A stretch of DNA of 64,000 nucleotides from Kitasatospora cheerisanensis KCTC 2395 (lineage in GTDB: Bacteria; Actinomycetota; Actinomycetes; Streptomycetales; Streptomycetaceae), in the NCBI RefSeq assembly GCF_000696185.1, contig NZ_KK853997.1:6128002-6192001 (forward strand), read 5' to 3'. Made by a program: the position numbers and the translations under genes. The notes below the pieces were generated by a model that saw only the letters and a list, made by a program, of their open reading frames with translations, was not told where the DNA came from and did not search any database. Shown piece by piece: positions 11,651-19,396 of the stretch. Every line of letters begins with the position of its first letter. Position 1 is the first letter of the stretch.

Positions 11651-12766
11651 ATGTCACAACGCAAGATCATCTCGATCGGTGCGGCCCTCGCGACGACGCT
11701 CGCCACGATCTGCGCCCTGCTGCTGGGCCAGGCCCCGGCGAGCGCGCACGGGGTGGCGATGGTCCCGGGTTCGCGGACGTACCTGTGCTACCAGGACGCG
11801 CGCACCGCGAACGGCGCGCTGACGCCCACCAACCCGGCCTGCCAGGCCGCCGTGGCGCAGAGCGGCACGACCCCGCTCTACAACTGGTTCGCGGTGCTGG
11901 ACTCCGCGGCCAACGGCCGCGGCCAGGGCTACGTCCCGGACGGCACCCTGTGCAGCGCCGGCAACAAGTCCCCCTACGACTTCTCCGCGTTCAACGCGCC
12001 CCGCGACGACTGGCCCAAGACGCACCTCACGGCCGGCGCCACGATCGAGGTCGACTACTCCAACTGGGCCGCGCACCCGGGTGAGTTCAGGGTCTACCTG
12101 ACCAAGCAGGGCTGGTCCCCGACCACCCCGCTGGCCTGGGCCGACCTGAGCCTGCTCACCACCGTCGCCAACCCCTCGCAGGTGGGCACCCCCGGCACGG
12201 ACGGCGGGCACTACTACTGGAACCTGACCCTCCCGTCGGGCCGCAGCGGCGCCGCCGAGATGCTCATCCAGTGGGTCCGCTCGGACAGCCCGGAGAACTT
12301 CTTCTCCTGCTCCGACCTGGTCTTCGACGGCGGCAAGGGCGAGGTGACGGGCATTCACCTGCCGACCTCCTCGGCCTCGCCGAGCACGTCGCCCAGCACC
12401 TCGCCGAGCGGCTCCCCGTCCTCCTCGCCCTCGCCCTCGCCCTCCGGCTCGATGCCGAGCAGCGGCTGCATGGCGATGTACAGCGTGGTCGGCTCCTGGG
12501 GCGGCGGGTTCCAGGCCTCGGTGGAGGTGATGAACCACAACTCGACGCCGATCAACTCCTGGACGCTCAAGTGGCAGACGGGATCCGGCACCACGATCAC
12601 CAGCCTGTGGAACGGGGCGCTGACCACCTCCGGCACCAACGTGACGGTGCAGAACGCGGCGTACAACGGCACCATCGCCGCGAACTCCAGCACCACTTTC
12701 GGCTTCACCGCGAACTCCACCGGCAACAACTTCCCGACCGGCTCCATCTCCTGCACCGCCTCGTGA
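11651..12766 (+). CDS. Lytic polysaccharide monooxygenase AA10 with CBM2, cellulose-active type
   Basis: 371 residues. The signal peptide ends at ...APASA-H33; His33 becomes the N-terminal residue of the copper histidine brace, and the second brace His is H142 (NWAAHPGEFRVYL). The mature start HGVAMVPGSRTYLCY and the ENFFSCSDLVFDGG segment match the S. coelicolor LPMO10C (CelS2) group, which oxidises cellulose. A Ser/Pro/Thr linker (about residues 238-275) leads to a C-terminal CBM2 with the aromatic and WN/YNG motifs of cellulose binders. Secreted, copper-dependent; it cleaves crystalline cellulose together with hydrolases. Controlled by the CebR site upstream. Confidence 0.95.
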   Translation: MSQRKIISIGAALATTLATICALLLGQAPASAHGVAMVPGSRTYLCYQDARTANGALTPTNPACQAAVAQSGTTPLYNWFAVLDSAANGRGQGYVPDGTLCSAGNKSPYDFSAFNAPRDDWPKTHLTAGATIEVDYSNWAAHPGEFRVYLTKQGWSPTTPLAWADLSLLTTVANPSQVGTPGTDGGHYYWNLTLPSGRSGAAEMLIQWVRSDSPENFFSCSDLVFDGGKGEVTGIHLPTSSASPSTSPSTSPSGSPSSSPSPSPSGSMPSSGCMAMYSVVGSWGGGFQASVEVMNHNSTPINSWTLKWQTGSGTTITSLWNGALTTSGTNVTVQNAAYNGTIAANSSTTFGFTANSTGNNFPTGSISCTAS

Positions 12767-12774
12767 CCCCCGCG

Positions 12775-12814
12775 CCCGGACCGGGCCCGCCGCCCCCGGC
12801 AGGCCCGGTCCGGG
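12775..12814 (+). terminator. Hairpin after the LPMO gene
   Basis: A 13-bp perfect stem (12775-12787 with 12802-12814, CCCGGACCGGGCC) and a 14-base loop begins 8 bp after the LPMO stop. It could end the LPMO transcript or limit read-through into the CIP1-like gene, whose start is 46 bp further on. Confidence 0.6.
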
Positions 12815-12859
12815 GCCTGCGAGCCCGGACAACACACCGACGACGTAAGGAGGTTCGGC

Positions 12860-14082
12860 ATGGTGCGACGTGATGCGAGCGGCCGGAGGGCGGTGCTCAC
12901 CGGGTTCGCCGTGCTCGCGGTGGTGCTCGGACTGCTGTCCGGGTTCGGCCCGCGCCCGGCCTGGGGCGCGGGCAGCGCCGCCTGCCAGGTCTCGTGGACC
13001 GCGAGCGAGTGGACCGGCGGCTTCACCGCGCAGGTGAACGTCACCAACTCGGGTGCGGCGGTCAGCAGTTGGAACCTGACCTGGACGTTCACCGGCGGAC
13101 AGCAGGTGACCTCGGCCTGGAACGCGCAGGTGAGCCGGAACGGAGCTGTCGTCACCGCGAGCAGCCTGGCCTACAACGGCTCCGTCCCCAGCGGCGGTTC
13201 GGTGGCCTTCGGGCTGCAGGGCACGTGGTCCGGCAGCAACCCCGCCCCCACCGACTTCGCCTTCAACGGCGCCTCCTGCCAAGGCGGTTCGGGCAGCGCC
13301 TCGCCGACCCCCAGTGCCAGTGCCAGTGCCAGCAGCAGTCCCAGCCCCAGCCCGTCCCCCAGCCCTTCGCCCAGCCCCTCGTCGAGCGGCGGGCCGGCTG
13401 CTCCGGGGCCGTGGTCTGCTCGGGCTTCGAGGACCAGAGCGGCAGCACCCCGACCGGCGACTGGACCGTCTCCGCGCCCGACTGCTCGGGCACCGGCACG
13501 GTGACGGTCGACACCGCGGTCGCGCACAGCGGAGGTCGCTCGCTGCGGGTCAACGGCCAGGCCGGCTACTGCAACCACGTGTTCGCGGCCACCACCCGGA
13601 ACATCTCGGCCGTCGGCCCCGTGGTCCACGTCCGGTACTGGGTCCGGCACACCACCGCGCTGCCCGCCGACCACATCGCCATGGTCGCCATGGAGGACGC
13701 CGCCAACGGCAACAAGCACCTGCGGCTGGGCGGCCAGAACGGCGCCCTGCAGTGGAACCGCGAGTCCGACGACGCCACGCTGCCCGCGCAGAGCCCGGCC
13801 GGCGTCGCGCAGAGCGTGCCGCTGCCGCTCAACCAGTGGGTCTGCGTCCGGTACGCGATCGACACCACCAAGCAGTCCATGGACACCTGGCTGAACGAGC
13901 AGCAGGTCCCCGGCCTGCACAACGACGGCGTCCCCACCGCGGACATCGACCAGCAGTGGCTGAGCCGCACCACCCCGCCGCGCCCGACCACCCTGCAACT
14001 CGGCTGGGAGGCCTACGGCAACGGCGCCGACACCCTCTGGTACGACGACGTGGCCCTCGGGTCCGCGCCGATCGCCTGCTGA
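12860..14082 (+). pseudogene. CBM2-linker-CIP1-like secreted polysaccharide-active protein, one-base frameshift
   Basis: ATG 12860 follows a strong AAGGAGG. The first frame encodes a signal peptide (ends near PAWGAGS), a CBM2 (CQVSWTASEWTGGFTAQVNV, SAWNAQ, YNGSVPSGG) and a Ser/Pro linker with AGTGCC-type repeats. Near 13394 the frame changes; the next frame, to TGA 14082, encodes CSGAVVCSGFEDQSGSTP and a domain (GRSLRVNGQAGYCNHVFAA, WYDDVALGS) resembling fungal and bacterial CIP1 proteins, linked to cellulose or glucuronan degradation. The shift equals loss of one G in a G run between linker and catalytic domain. Both halves are otherwise well preserved, so a sequencing error or a very recent mutation is likely. 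Confidence 0.75.
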
Positions 14083-14104
14083 TCCCGGCCCGCCGCCAGG
14101 ACGG

Positions 14105-14146
14105 CGGGTGCCCGGCCACGTGCGCGCGCACGTGGCCGGGCACCCG
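14105..14146. terminator. 42-base perfect palindrome, bidirectional terminator
   Basis: Positions 14105-14125 and 14126-14146 are exact reverse complements (21 bp each, begins CGGGTGCCCGGCCACG). It lies 22 bp after the CIP1-like stop and 25 bp before the convergent DUF2690 stop, as expected of a shared terminator. Confidence 0.75.
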
Positions 14147-14171
14147 CGTCACGGCCGTCGCCGCGGGTGCG

Positions 14172-14723
14172 TCACACCCACGGGCCGCAGCCGCCCCAGC
14201 TGGCCGCGTCGTCGGCGCAGGCCTCCGACGCGCCGGGCGAGTAGAGCATGTCGGTGTAGAACGCGCCCCAGTAGCCGGAGCTGTCCAGCCAGTGGCGGTA
14301 CGCCTGGTGGGCGCCGTCGGCCTGGCGCCACACGAAGACCGTGGCGTAGCCGGAGTAGCCCGTGGAGACGACGCGCCCCCAGTTGCTCTGGCACCTCGGC
14401 GACCACCACAGCTCGACCTTCACGGCCGCGGGCCCGCCGCCGTAGTTGCTGTCGTAGCGCGGGACGATCGGGTAACTCCGCACCACGAAGGCGTCGTTGA
14501 GGCAGGTGCCGCCGTCGGCCGCGGCGTCCGCGCCGTCGCAGTTGGCCGCGCTCGGGCTCGCGGCGCAGGCCGCGGCCGAGGCCGCGTGGGCCGCCGGCGC
14601 GCCGGCGGTGAACTGGGCGGCGAGGGCGAGCAGTGCGGCGCCGCCCGCCAGCAGCGCGCGGCGTGCCCGGCCACCCGACGTCTCCTGCGGGCCCGTCGTG
14701 GCCCGCCTGTTCCGGATGCGCAT
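14172..14723 (-). CDS. Secreted DUF2690 family protein
   Basis: 183 residues from ATG 14723, preceded by GGGAGG. The N-terminus has basic residues and a hydrophobic core (ALLAGGAALLALAAQ) ending at AHAASA, a Sec-type signal peptide. The mature part has the DUF2690 pattern: CDGADAAADGGTC, a velRySp-like segment (VELWWSPRCQSNWGRV), and a C-terminal Trp/Cys-rich tail (DDAASWGGCGPWV). Six cysteines suggest disulfides. Function of the family is unknown; members are extracellular proteins of actinomycetes. It converges on the CIP1-like gene. Confidence 0.85.
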   Translation of the reverse strand: MRIRNRRATTGPQETSGGRARRALLAGGAALLALAAQFTAGAPAAHAASAAACAASPSAANCDGADAAADGGTCLNDAFVVRSYPIVPRYDSNYGGGPAAVKVELWWSPRCQSNWGRVVSTGYSGYATVFVWRQADGAHQAYRHWLDSSGYWGAFYTDMLYSPGASEACADDAASWGGCGPWV

Positions 14724-15100
14724 GGTTCCTCCCTGCACTGGTCTGTCCGGGCGGGTGCCTCCGGCCCGGGCCGGTCAGGGGAGCCGGCCCCGGCGAGGGC
14801 CATTGCAGCGGGGCGCGGGAGCGCCGGACAAGGGCGGCCGGAGCGGTGGTGAACGCGGCCGGACAAGCGGGCCGGAAAGCGTCAGGCCGTCGGCCGCGGC
14901 GCGTCGACCTGGCCGAACAACGCCGAACAATCGGACGAACAGCCCGGCCGGCGGCCGGAGCCGACGGCCGCTCGGGCCGGTGGGGGAACGCGTGTTCGTC
15001 AGCCTGCGGCCGGGCCGGTGCGCCTTCCGGGGCGCGCTGCGCGGACGGCTTTGACCTGCGGCGGTGTGCGGGCGGCGGGGCGGCGGCGGGCGCTCCCGGG

Positions 15101-15128
15101 TTGCGGGGCGGTGGGGCGTGCCTAGCGT
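15101..15128 (+). promoter_or_regulatory. Candidate promoter of the SDR gene
   Basis: TTGCGG (15101-15106) and TAGCGT (15123-15128) with a 16-bp spacer, 85 bp upstream of the SDR start. Apart from this, the 489-bp gap 14724-15212 holds no gene that I can see; it has a run of short GAACA-containing repeats around 14920-14945. Confidence 0.4.
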
Positions 15129-15212
15129 GGATCGGACGTGCCCGCTGTTGCGGCGGCCGCGAGGTCCGCGGGCCGGCGAGGCTCGGCCCGCCCCAGGGGA
15201 AGGTGAGATCCG

Positions 15213-16004
15213 ATGGAGAGTCTGCTGACCGGCCGGACGGCGGTCGTGTACGGGGCGGGGTCGATCGGCGGCGCCGTGGCCAAGGCGTTCGTCCGGGAGG
15301 GCGCCCGGGTGTTCGTGGCCGGCCGCGGCGAGGCCGCGCTGAAGCAGCTGGCCCACGACGTGGAGTCCGAGGGCGGCTCGCTGGAGACCGCGCAGGTCGA
15401 CGCGCTGGACCGGGAAGCGGTCGAGGCGTTCCTGGACTCGGTGGTGCAGCGGACCGGCGGCCTGGACGTGTCGTTCTGCGCGACGTCCACCCGGCGGCCG
15501 GGCGGCGAGCAGGGCGCGGCGCTCGGTGAGCTGTCCTTCGAGGACTTCTCGCTGCCGATCATCGACTTCACCAAGGCGCAGTTCGTGACCGCCAACGCGG
15601 CGGCCGCGCGGATGGTGCCGCGGGGCCGGGGCGTGGTCCTGATGATGACCGCGCTGCCCTCCCAGGTGCCGTTCCCGTACACGGCCGGCTTCGGCCCGGC
15701 CTGGGCCGCGGTGGAGGCGTTCTCCCGGACGCTCGCGGCGGAGCTCGGGCCGGACGGGGTGCGGGTGGTGTGCCTGCACTCGGCCGGGTCGCCGGGGGCG
15801 GCGCAGACCACGCTGGCGGCCGACCTGCCCGAGCTGCCGGCCCGGGCGGCGGGCTGGCAGCAGCGCGCCGAGGCCCGCAACCTGCTGGGCCGCTGGCCGT
15901 CGTTGGAGGACGTCGGCAACATGGCGGCGTTCATGGCCTCGGACCTGGCCGCCGTGACGACCGGCACCACGGTCGACCTGAGCGGCGGCATGGTGAACCA
16001 CTGA
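15213..16004 (+). CDS. SDR-fold protein lacking the catalytic Tyr-x3-Lys
   Basis: 263 residues from ATG 15213 after GGGGAAGGTGAG. It shows a Rossmann fold start (AVVYGAGSIGGAVAKAF), an SDR-like helix (AAVEAFSRTLAAELGPDGVR) and a typical C-terminus (TTGTTVDLSGGMVNH). At the active-site position the expected YxxxK reads F160-G-P-A-W164, so both the catalytic tyrosine and lysine are replaced. The cofactor loop GAGSIGG is also atypical. Either it is a non-reducing binding protein or it uses another mechanism. It converges on a flavin monooxygenase gene; no direct functional partner is evident. Confidence 0.85.
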   Translation: MESLLTGRTAVVYGAGSIGGAVAKAFVREGARVFVAGRGEAALKQLAHDVESEGGSLETAQVDALDREAVEAFLDSVVQRTGGLDVSFCATSTRRPGGEQGAALGELSFEDFSLPIIDFTKAQFVTANAAAARMVPRGRGVVLMMTALPSQVPFPYTAGFGPAWAAVEAFSRTLAAELGPDGVRVVCLHSAGSPGAAQTTLAADLPELPARAAGWQQRAEARNLLGRWPSLEDVGNMAAFMASDLAAVTTGTTVDLSGGMVNH

Positions 16005-16025
16005 CCGACCGCGGCCCCGGCCCGG

Positions 16026-16055
16026 GCCCGGCGCTCCCGGCGGGGAGCGGCGGGC
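16026..16055. terminator. Bidirectional hairpin between SDR and monooxygenase genes
   Basis: A 13-bp stem with one mismatch (16026-16038 with 16043-16055) and a 4-base loop between convergent stops at 16004 and 16082. Confidence 0.6.
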
Positions 16056-16081
16056 CGGTTCGCGTCCGGCCGTGCGTCCGG

Positions 16082-17263
16082 TCAGATGTACAGGGTGTTG
16101 GGCTCCAGGCCGCACAGGACCCGGCCGTAGAGCTCGGCGTTGGTGTCCGGGTTGATGAGGGCGTGCAGGGCGACCGCCTGGATGTCGCGGGCGATCTTCT
16201 GCAGCGGCACGTCGAGGTAGATGGAGCTGCCGCCGCTGATGCTGACCAGGGTGTCGACGGCGTGCTTGGCGAGCCGGGTCGCCTCGCCCTGGTCGTTGCG
16301 GACCTGGGCGCGCTCCTCCAGCTTCCACGCCTCGCCGCTCGCGGCCTTGGCGTCCACGGTGGCGGCGGCCCGGCGGGCGTGGAACTCCGCCTGGTCGATG
16401 CTGTTGACGGCCTCGGCGACCCGCAGGTGGGTGATCGGGGCCTCGTTCTGCGCGGTGTAGTCGGTGTAGGTGATCTTCCGGCCGGGCAGCCGCTCGAAGA
16501 ACACCTCGCGGGCGGCCTTGGCCAGGCCGACCGCGACGCCGACGCCGGAGGCCGCCGCGACCAGCGAGGCGGGGGTGCGCCACACCGGGGAGTCGGCGTT
16601 GGCGTGGGACAGGCCCTGCGGGCGCATGGCGGCGCCCATCGGGATGATGCGGTGCTCGGGGATGAACAGGTCCTCGGCGACGGTGGTGACGCTGCCGGTG
16701 CCGCGCAGCGCGACGGTGTGCCAGTCGTCGACGATCGACAGGTCGGTCATCGGGACCAGCGCCATGATCGGCTCGGGCTCGGCGTCCGGGCGGATCAGGA
16801 TCGCGGCGATCTCCTGCCAGCCGGCGTGCCAGGCGCCGCTGACGAACTTCCAGGAGCCGTTGAGCAGGATGCCGCCCTCGGTCGGAACGGCCGTGCCGGT
16901 GGGGCTGTTGGTGCCGCAGACCCGGGGGGCAGCGGAGGTGAAGACCTCGTCCTGGGCGCTGTCCGGGAACAGGCCGGCGATCCAGGTCGGGATCCAGAAG
17001 ACGGACGAGGTCCAGGCGATGGCGCCGTCGGCGCGGCCGAGCTCCATCGCGACCTCCACCAGGGTGCTGGTGTCGCACTCGTAGCCGCCGTGGCGGACCG
17101 GCGTCCGGAGCCGGAAGACGCCGGCCTCGGCGAGGGCCGCGACGGTCTCCTCGCTCAGCCGGCGGTTCTCCTCGGACCAGGCGGCCTGCTCGCGGAGGAC
17201 CGGCACCAGCGCGGAGACCCGCTCGACGATTTCTTCCCGGGTCGGTATTCCGGTGGACGACAT
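16082..17263 (-). CDS. Acyl-CoA dehydrogenase-fold flavin monooxygenase (group D type)
   Basis: 393 residues from ATG 17263 with a strong GGAGGAAATC site. The protein has the acyl-CoA dehydrogenase three-domain layout: N-terminal helices (LVPVLREQAAWSEENRRLSE), a beta domain (GTNSPTGTAVPTEGGILLNG, SWKFVSGAWHA) and a C-terminal helical bundle. It lacks the usual catalytic-base context and resembles the DszC/HsaA/ActVA-ORF5-like hydroxylases, which use reduced flavin and oxygen on aromatic or polyketide substrates. A separate flavin reductase would be needed. Divergent from the DUF899 gene; 245 bp between them hold the promoters. Confidence 0.85.
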   Translation of the reverse strand: MSSTGIPTREEIVERVSALVPVLREQAAWSEENRRLSEETVAALAEAGVFRLRTPVRHGGYECDTSTLVEVAMELGRADGAIAWTSSVFWIPTWIAGLFPDSAQDEVFTSAAPRVCGTNSPTGTAVPTEGGILLNGSWKFVSGAWHAGWQEIAAILIRPDAEPEPIMALVPMTDLSIVDDWHTVALRGTGSVTTVAEDLFIPEHRIIPMGAAMRPQGLSHANADSPVWRTPASLVAAASGVGVAVGLAKAAREVFFERLPGRKITYTDYTAQNEAPITHLRVAEAVNSIDQAEFHARRAAATVDAKAASGEAWKLEERAQVRNDQGEATRLAKHAVDTLVSISGGSSIYLDVPLQKIARDIQAVALHALINPDTNAELYGRVLCGLEPNTLYI

Positions 17264-17508
17264 GATTTCCTCCTGGGCGGTTCGGTGGCGGGGGGTGACC
17301 GGACCGGAGTTTCCATTCACGCGGTCACCGGGAAACGATTTCACCGAACGGGAAGGAGCGGCCTCTTCTGAATTGCCCGACCCCTCCGGGCGGTGTTCCG
17401 GGTTGCGCAACAAGGAAGAAGGAAACGGTGTTCGGGCGTGTCACGGTGGTCCCAGCAACGACCCCGGCCGCCGATTTCCGGCGGCGGCACCGCAGCCTGG
17501 AGGCCCGC

Positions 17509-18210
17509 GTGGAACTGTCCCCCGTCGTGACGAAAGAAGAGTGGCTCGCCGCCCGCAAGGAACTGCTGGAGCAGGAGAAGGAGCTCACCCGGCTGCGTGA
17601 CGCGGTCTCCGCGTCCCGGCGCGCGCTGCCGCGGGTGCGGATCGAGAAGGAGTACGTGTTCGAGGCGCCCGGGGCGTCGGTCACGCTGCTCGACCTCTTC
17701 CAGGGCCGGCGGCAGCTGATCGTCCGTCACTTCATGTTCGACCCGGCGTGGGAGGAGGGCTGCCCCGGCTGCTCGATGCAGGCCGACTCGGTGGGGCACC
17801 TGGCCCACATGCACAACCGCGACACCTCCTTCGTGATGGTGGCCCGGGCGCCGATCGCCAAGATCGAGGCCTTCCGGGCGCGGATGGGCTGGGACCTGCC
17901 GTTCGTCTCCTCGCACGGCACCGACTTCAACAGCGACTTCCACGTGACCACCGAGAAGGGCGAACTCCCGGGCGTGAGTTCGTTCCTGCGCGAGGGCGAC
18001 GCGGTCTACCACACCAACTCGGTGTACGACCGCGGCAGCGAGGTCACCCTGAACACCTACAACTACCTGGAGATGACCCTGCTGGGCCGTCAGGAAGAGG
18101 GTCTGGAGCGCCCCTGGGACTGGTGGCGCCACCACGACCGCTACGACGACGCGAACGCCAAGGGCCCGGGCGAGAACTGGTGGAACGGCCAGGACAAGTT
18201 CAGTTCCTGA
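17509..18210 (+). CDS. DUF899 family thioredoxin-like protein
   Basis: 233 residues from GTG 17509, chosen for the GGAGG 5 bp upstream; a longer in-frame start at 17428 adds only low-complexity Arg-rich sequence. The domain begins LSPVVTKEEWLAARKELLEQ, and the thioredoxin-like site is CPGC (EEGCPGCSMQADSVGHL). DUF899 proteins have a thioredoxin fold with a CxxC-like pair and are often encoded near peroxiredoxins or stress genes; the reaction is not established. The C-terminus (WDWWRHHDRY, GENWWNGQDKF) is typical of the family. Cytoplasmic. Followed by a strong terminator. Confidence 0.9.
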   Translation: MELSPVVTKEEWLAARKELLEQEKELTRLRDAVSASRRALPRVRIEKEYVFEAPGASVTLLDLFQGRRQLIVRHFMFDPAWEEGCPGCSMQADSVGHLAHMHNRDTSFVMVARAPIAKIEAFRARMGWDLPFVSSHGTDFNSDFHVTTEKGELPGVSSFLREGDAVYHTNSVYDRGSEVTLNTYNYLEMTLLGRQEEGLERPWDWWRHHDRYDDANAKGPGENWWNGQDKFSS

Positions 18211-18248
18211 GCCGAGGCGTCGTCCGGCCGCCGAGCCCCGACGCGTCC

Positions 18249-18303
18249 GACGGAACGGCCCGGGTGGCCGGCCCCAGTGGCCGGCCACCCGGGCCGTTCC
18301 GTC
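18249..18303. terminator. 25-bp hairpin between convergent DUF899 and hydrolase genes
   Basis: 18249-18273 pairs perfectly with 18279-18303 around loop CCAGT. It lies 39 bp after the DUF899 stop and 11 bp before the convergent hydrolase stop, so it can serve both strands. Confidence 0.8.
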
Positions 18304-18313
18304 ACACCGTCGT

Positions 18314-19195
18314 TCAGAGTTCGCCGGCCAGGAAGCGCAGGATCAGGCGGTTCACCTCGGCGGGCTTCTCGACCAGGCCGACGTGGCCGGCGCCCTGCAC
18401 CACCTCGGCGTGCGAGCCCTCCGGCAGGCCGTCGAGGATGGCGGCCAGCGTGGCGTCGGTGATCGCGAAGCTCGGGTCCTCGGAGCCGAACAGGTTGAGG
18501 GTGGGCCGGCTCGGCGGGGCGCCCCAGACGGCGGCGTGCTCCTGCACCCAGTCCGGGGTGCCGAAGCGGTCCGGCGGGAAGGCCGTCCGGTACAGGGCGA
18601 GGGCCGCGGCCAGGTTCTCGGGGGCGCGGAGGGCGTCCTTGGCGTGCTTCAGGTCCTCGGTGGCGTCGAAGCCGTCCGCCGTGAACTTGCGGTAGATCCA
18701 GTCGAGGTAGGCGAGGTCGTCGGCGGCGACGACCTGCTCGGCGACCGCGGTCTGGAAGAACCAGAAGTGGCTGAGCGCGTCGGTGCCCTGCGGGGTGAGG
18801 ACCATCGGCCCGAACACCGGCAGCGGGGGGACGTCGCAGACCACGACCTTCGACCAGCGGTCCCCGTCCTGGGCCGCGCCCCACACCGCGGGGGCGCTGA
18901 AGTCGTGCCCGACCAGGACGGCGTCGCCGTCCCCGCCGAGCGCCTCGTGCAGGCCGTTGACGTCGGCGATCAGGTCGGCGACGCCGAAGGAGCCGTTCGG
19001 GGGGAGCGTGCTGGGGGCGAAGCCGCGCAGGTAGGGGGCGACGGCGCGGTAGCCCGCCCCGGCGAGCGCCGGCATCAGGTACCGGTAGGTCGCCGGCGAC
19101 ATCGGGAAGCCGTGCATCAGCAGGGCCAGCGGGCCCTCGCCCTGTTCCAGGTAGGCGAAGTCGATTTCGTTGACGGTGATTCTGTTGACTGTCAC
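18314..19195 (-). CDS. Alpha/beta hydrolase, epoxide-hydrolase-like with Asp nucleophile
   Basis: 293 residues from GTG 19195. The oxyanion loop HGFP (LLMHGFPMSPATYRYLMP) precedes the nucleophile elbow VGHDFSAPAVW, whose Asp is the signature of epoxide hydrolases and haloalkane dehalogenases rather than Ser esterases. The C-terminal GAGHVGLVEKP supplies the catalytic His, and LFGSEDPSF the acid region. A cap domain lies at about 135-215 (FWFFQTAVAEQVV, DWIYRKF). Cytoplasmic detoxification or secondary metabolism role; substrate unknown. Downstream of the MFS gene on the same strand, 201 bp away with a hairpin between. Confidence 0.88.
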   Translation of the reverse strand: MTVNRITVNEIDFAYLEQGEGPLALLMHGFPMSPATYRYLMPALAGAGYRAVAPYLRGFAPSTLPPNGSFGVADLIADVNGLHEALGGDGDAVLVGHDFSAPAVWGAAQDGDRWSKVVVCDVPPLPVFGPMVLTPQGTDALSHFWFFQTAVAEQVVAADDLAYLDWIYRKFTADGFDATEDLKHAKDALRAPENLAAALALYRTAFPPDRFGTPDWVQEHAAVWGAPPSRPTLNLFGSEDPSFAITDATLAAILDGLPEGSHAEVVQGAGHVGLVEKPAEVNRLILRFLAGEL

Positions 19196-19372
19196 GGTCG
19201 GGTTCCGTTCCTCGGGGCGGAATGGGAATGCGTGCGACGTCCGGGCGGAATTCGTCCGCCCGGTGCCGGCGGCGACGGAGCGGGCCCCGCGGAATGTCCG
19301 CGGGGCCGCTCCGCCGATCGCTCTCCGATAATCCCGGGGATGAATCCGGACCTCTTCTCCGTGGGTGCTATG

Positions 19373-19393
19373 TTCGGCGGCCGGGCCGCCGAA
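19373..19393 (-). terminator. Hairpin after the MFS gene
   Basis: TTCGGCGGC (19373-19381) pairs with GCCGCCGAA (19385-19393) directly after the MFS stop. A second hairpin, GGCCCCGCGGA/TCCGCGGGGCC, lies at 19283-19307. Confidence 0.65.
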
Positions 19394-19396
19394 CGG

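Noticed and set aside
12360..12460. Low-complexity TCG/AGC-rich repeats
   Set aside because: Ser/Pro linker of the LPMO between catalytic domain and CBM2; not an independent repeat element.
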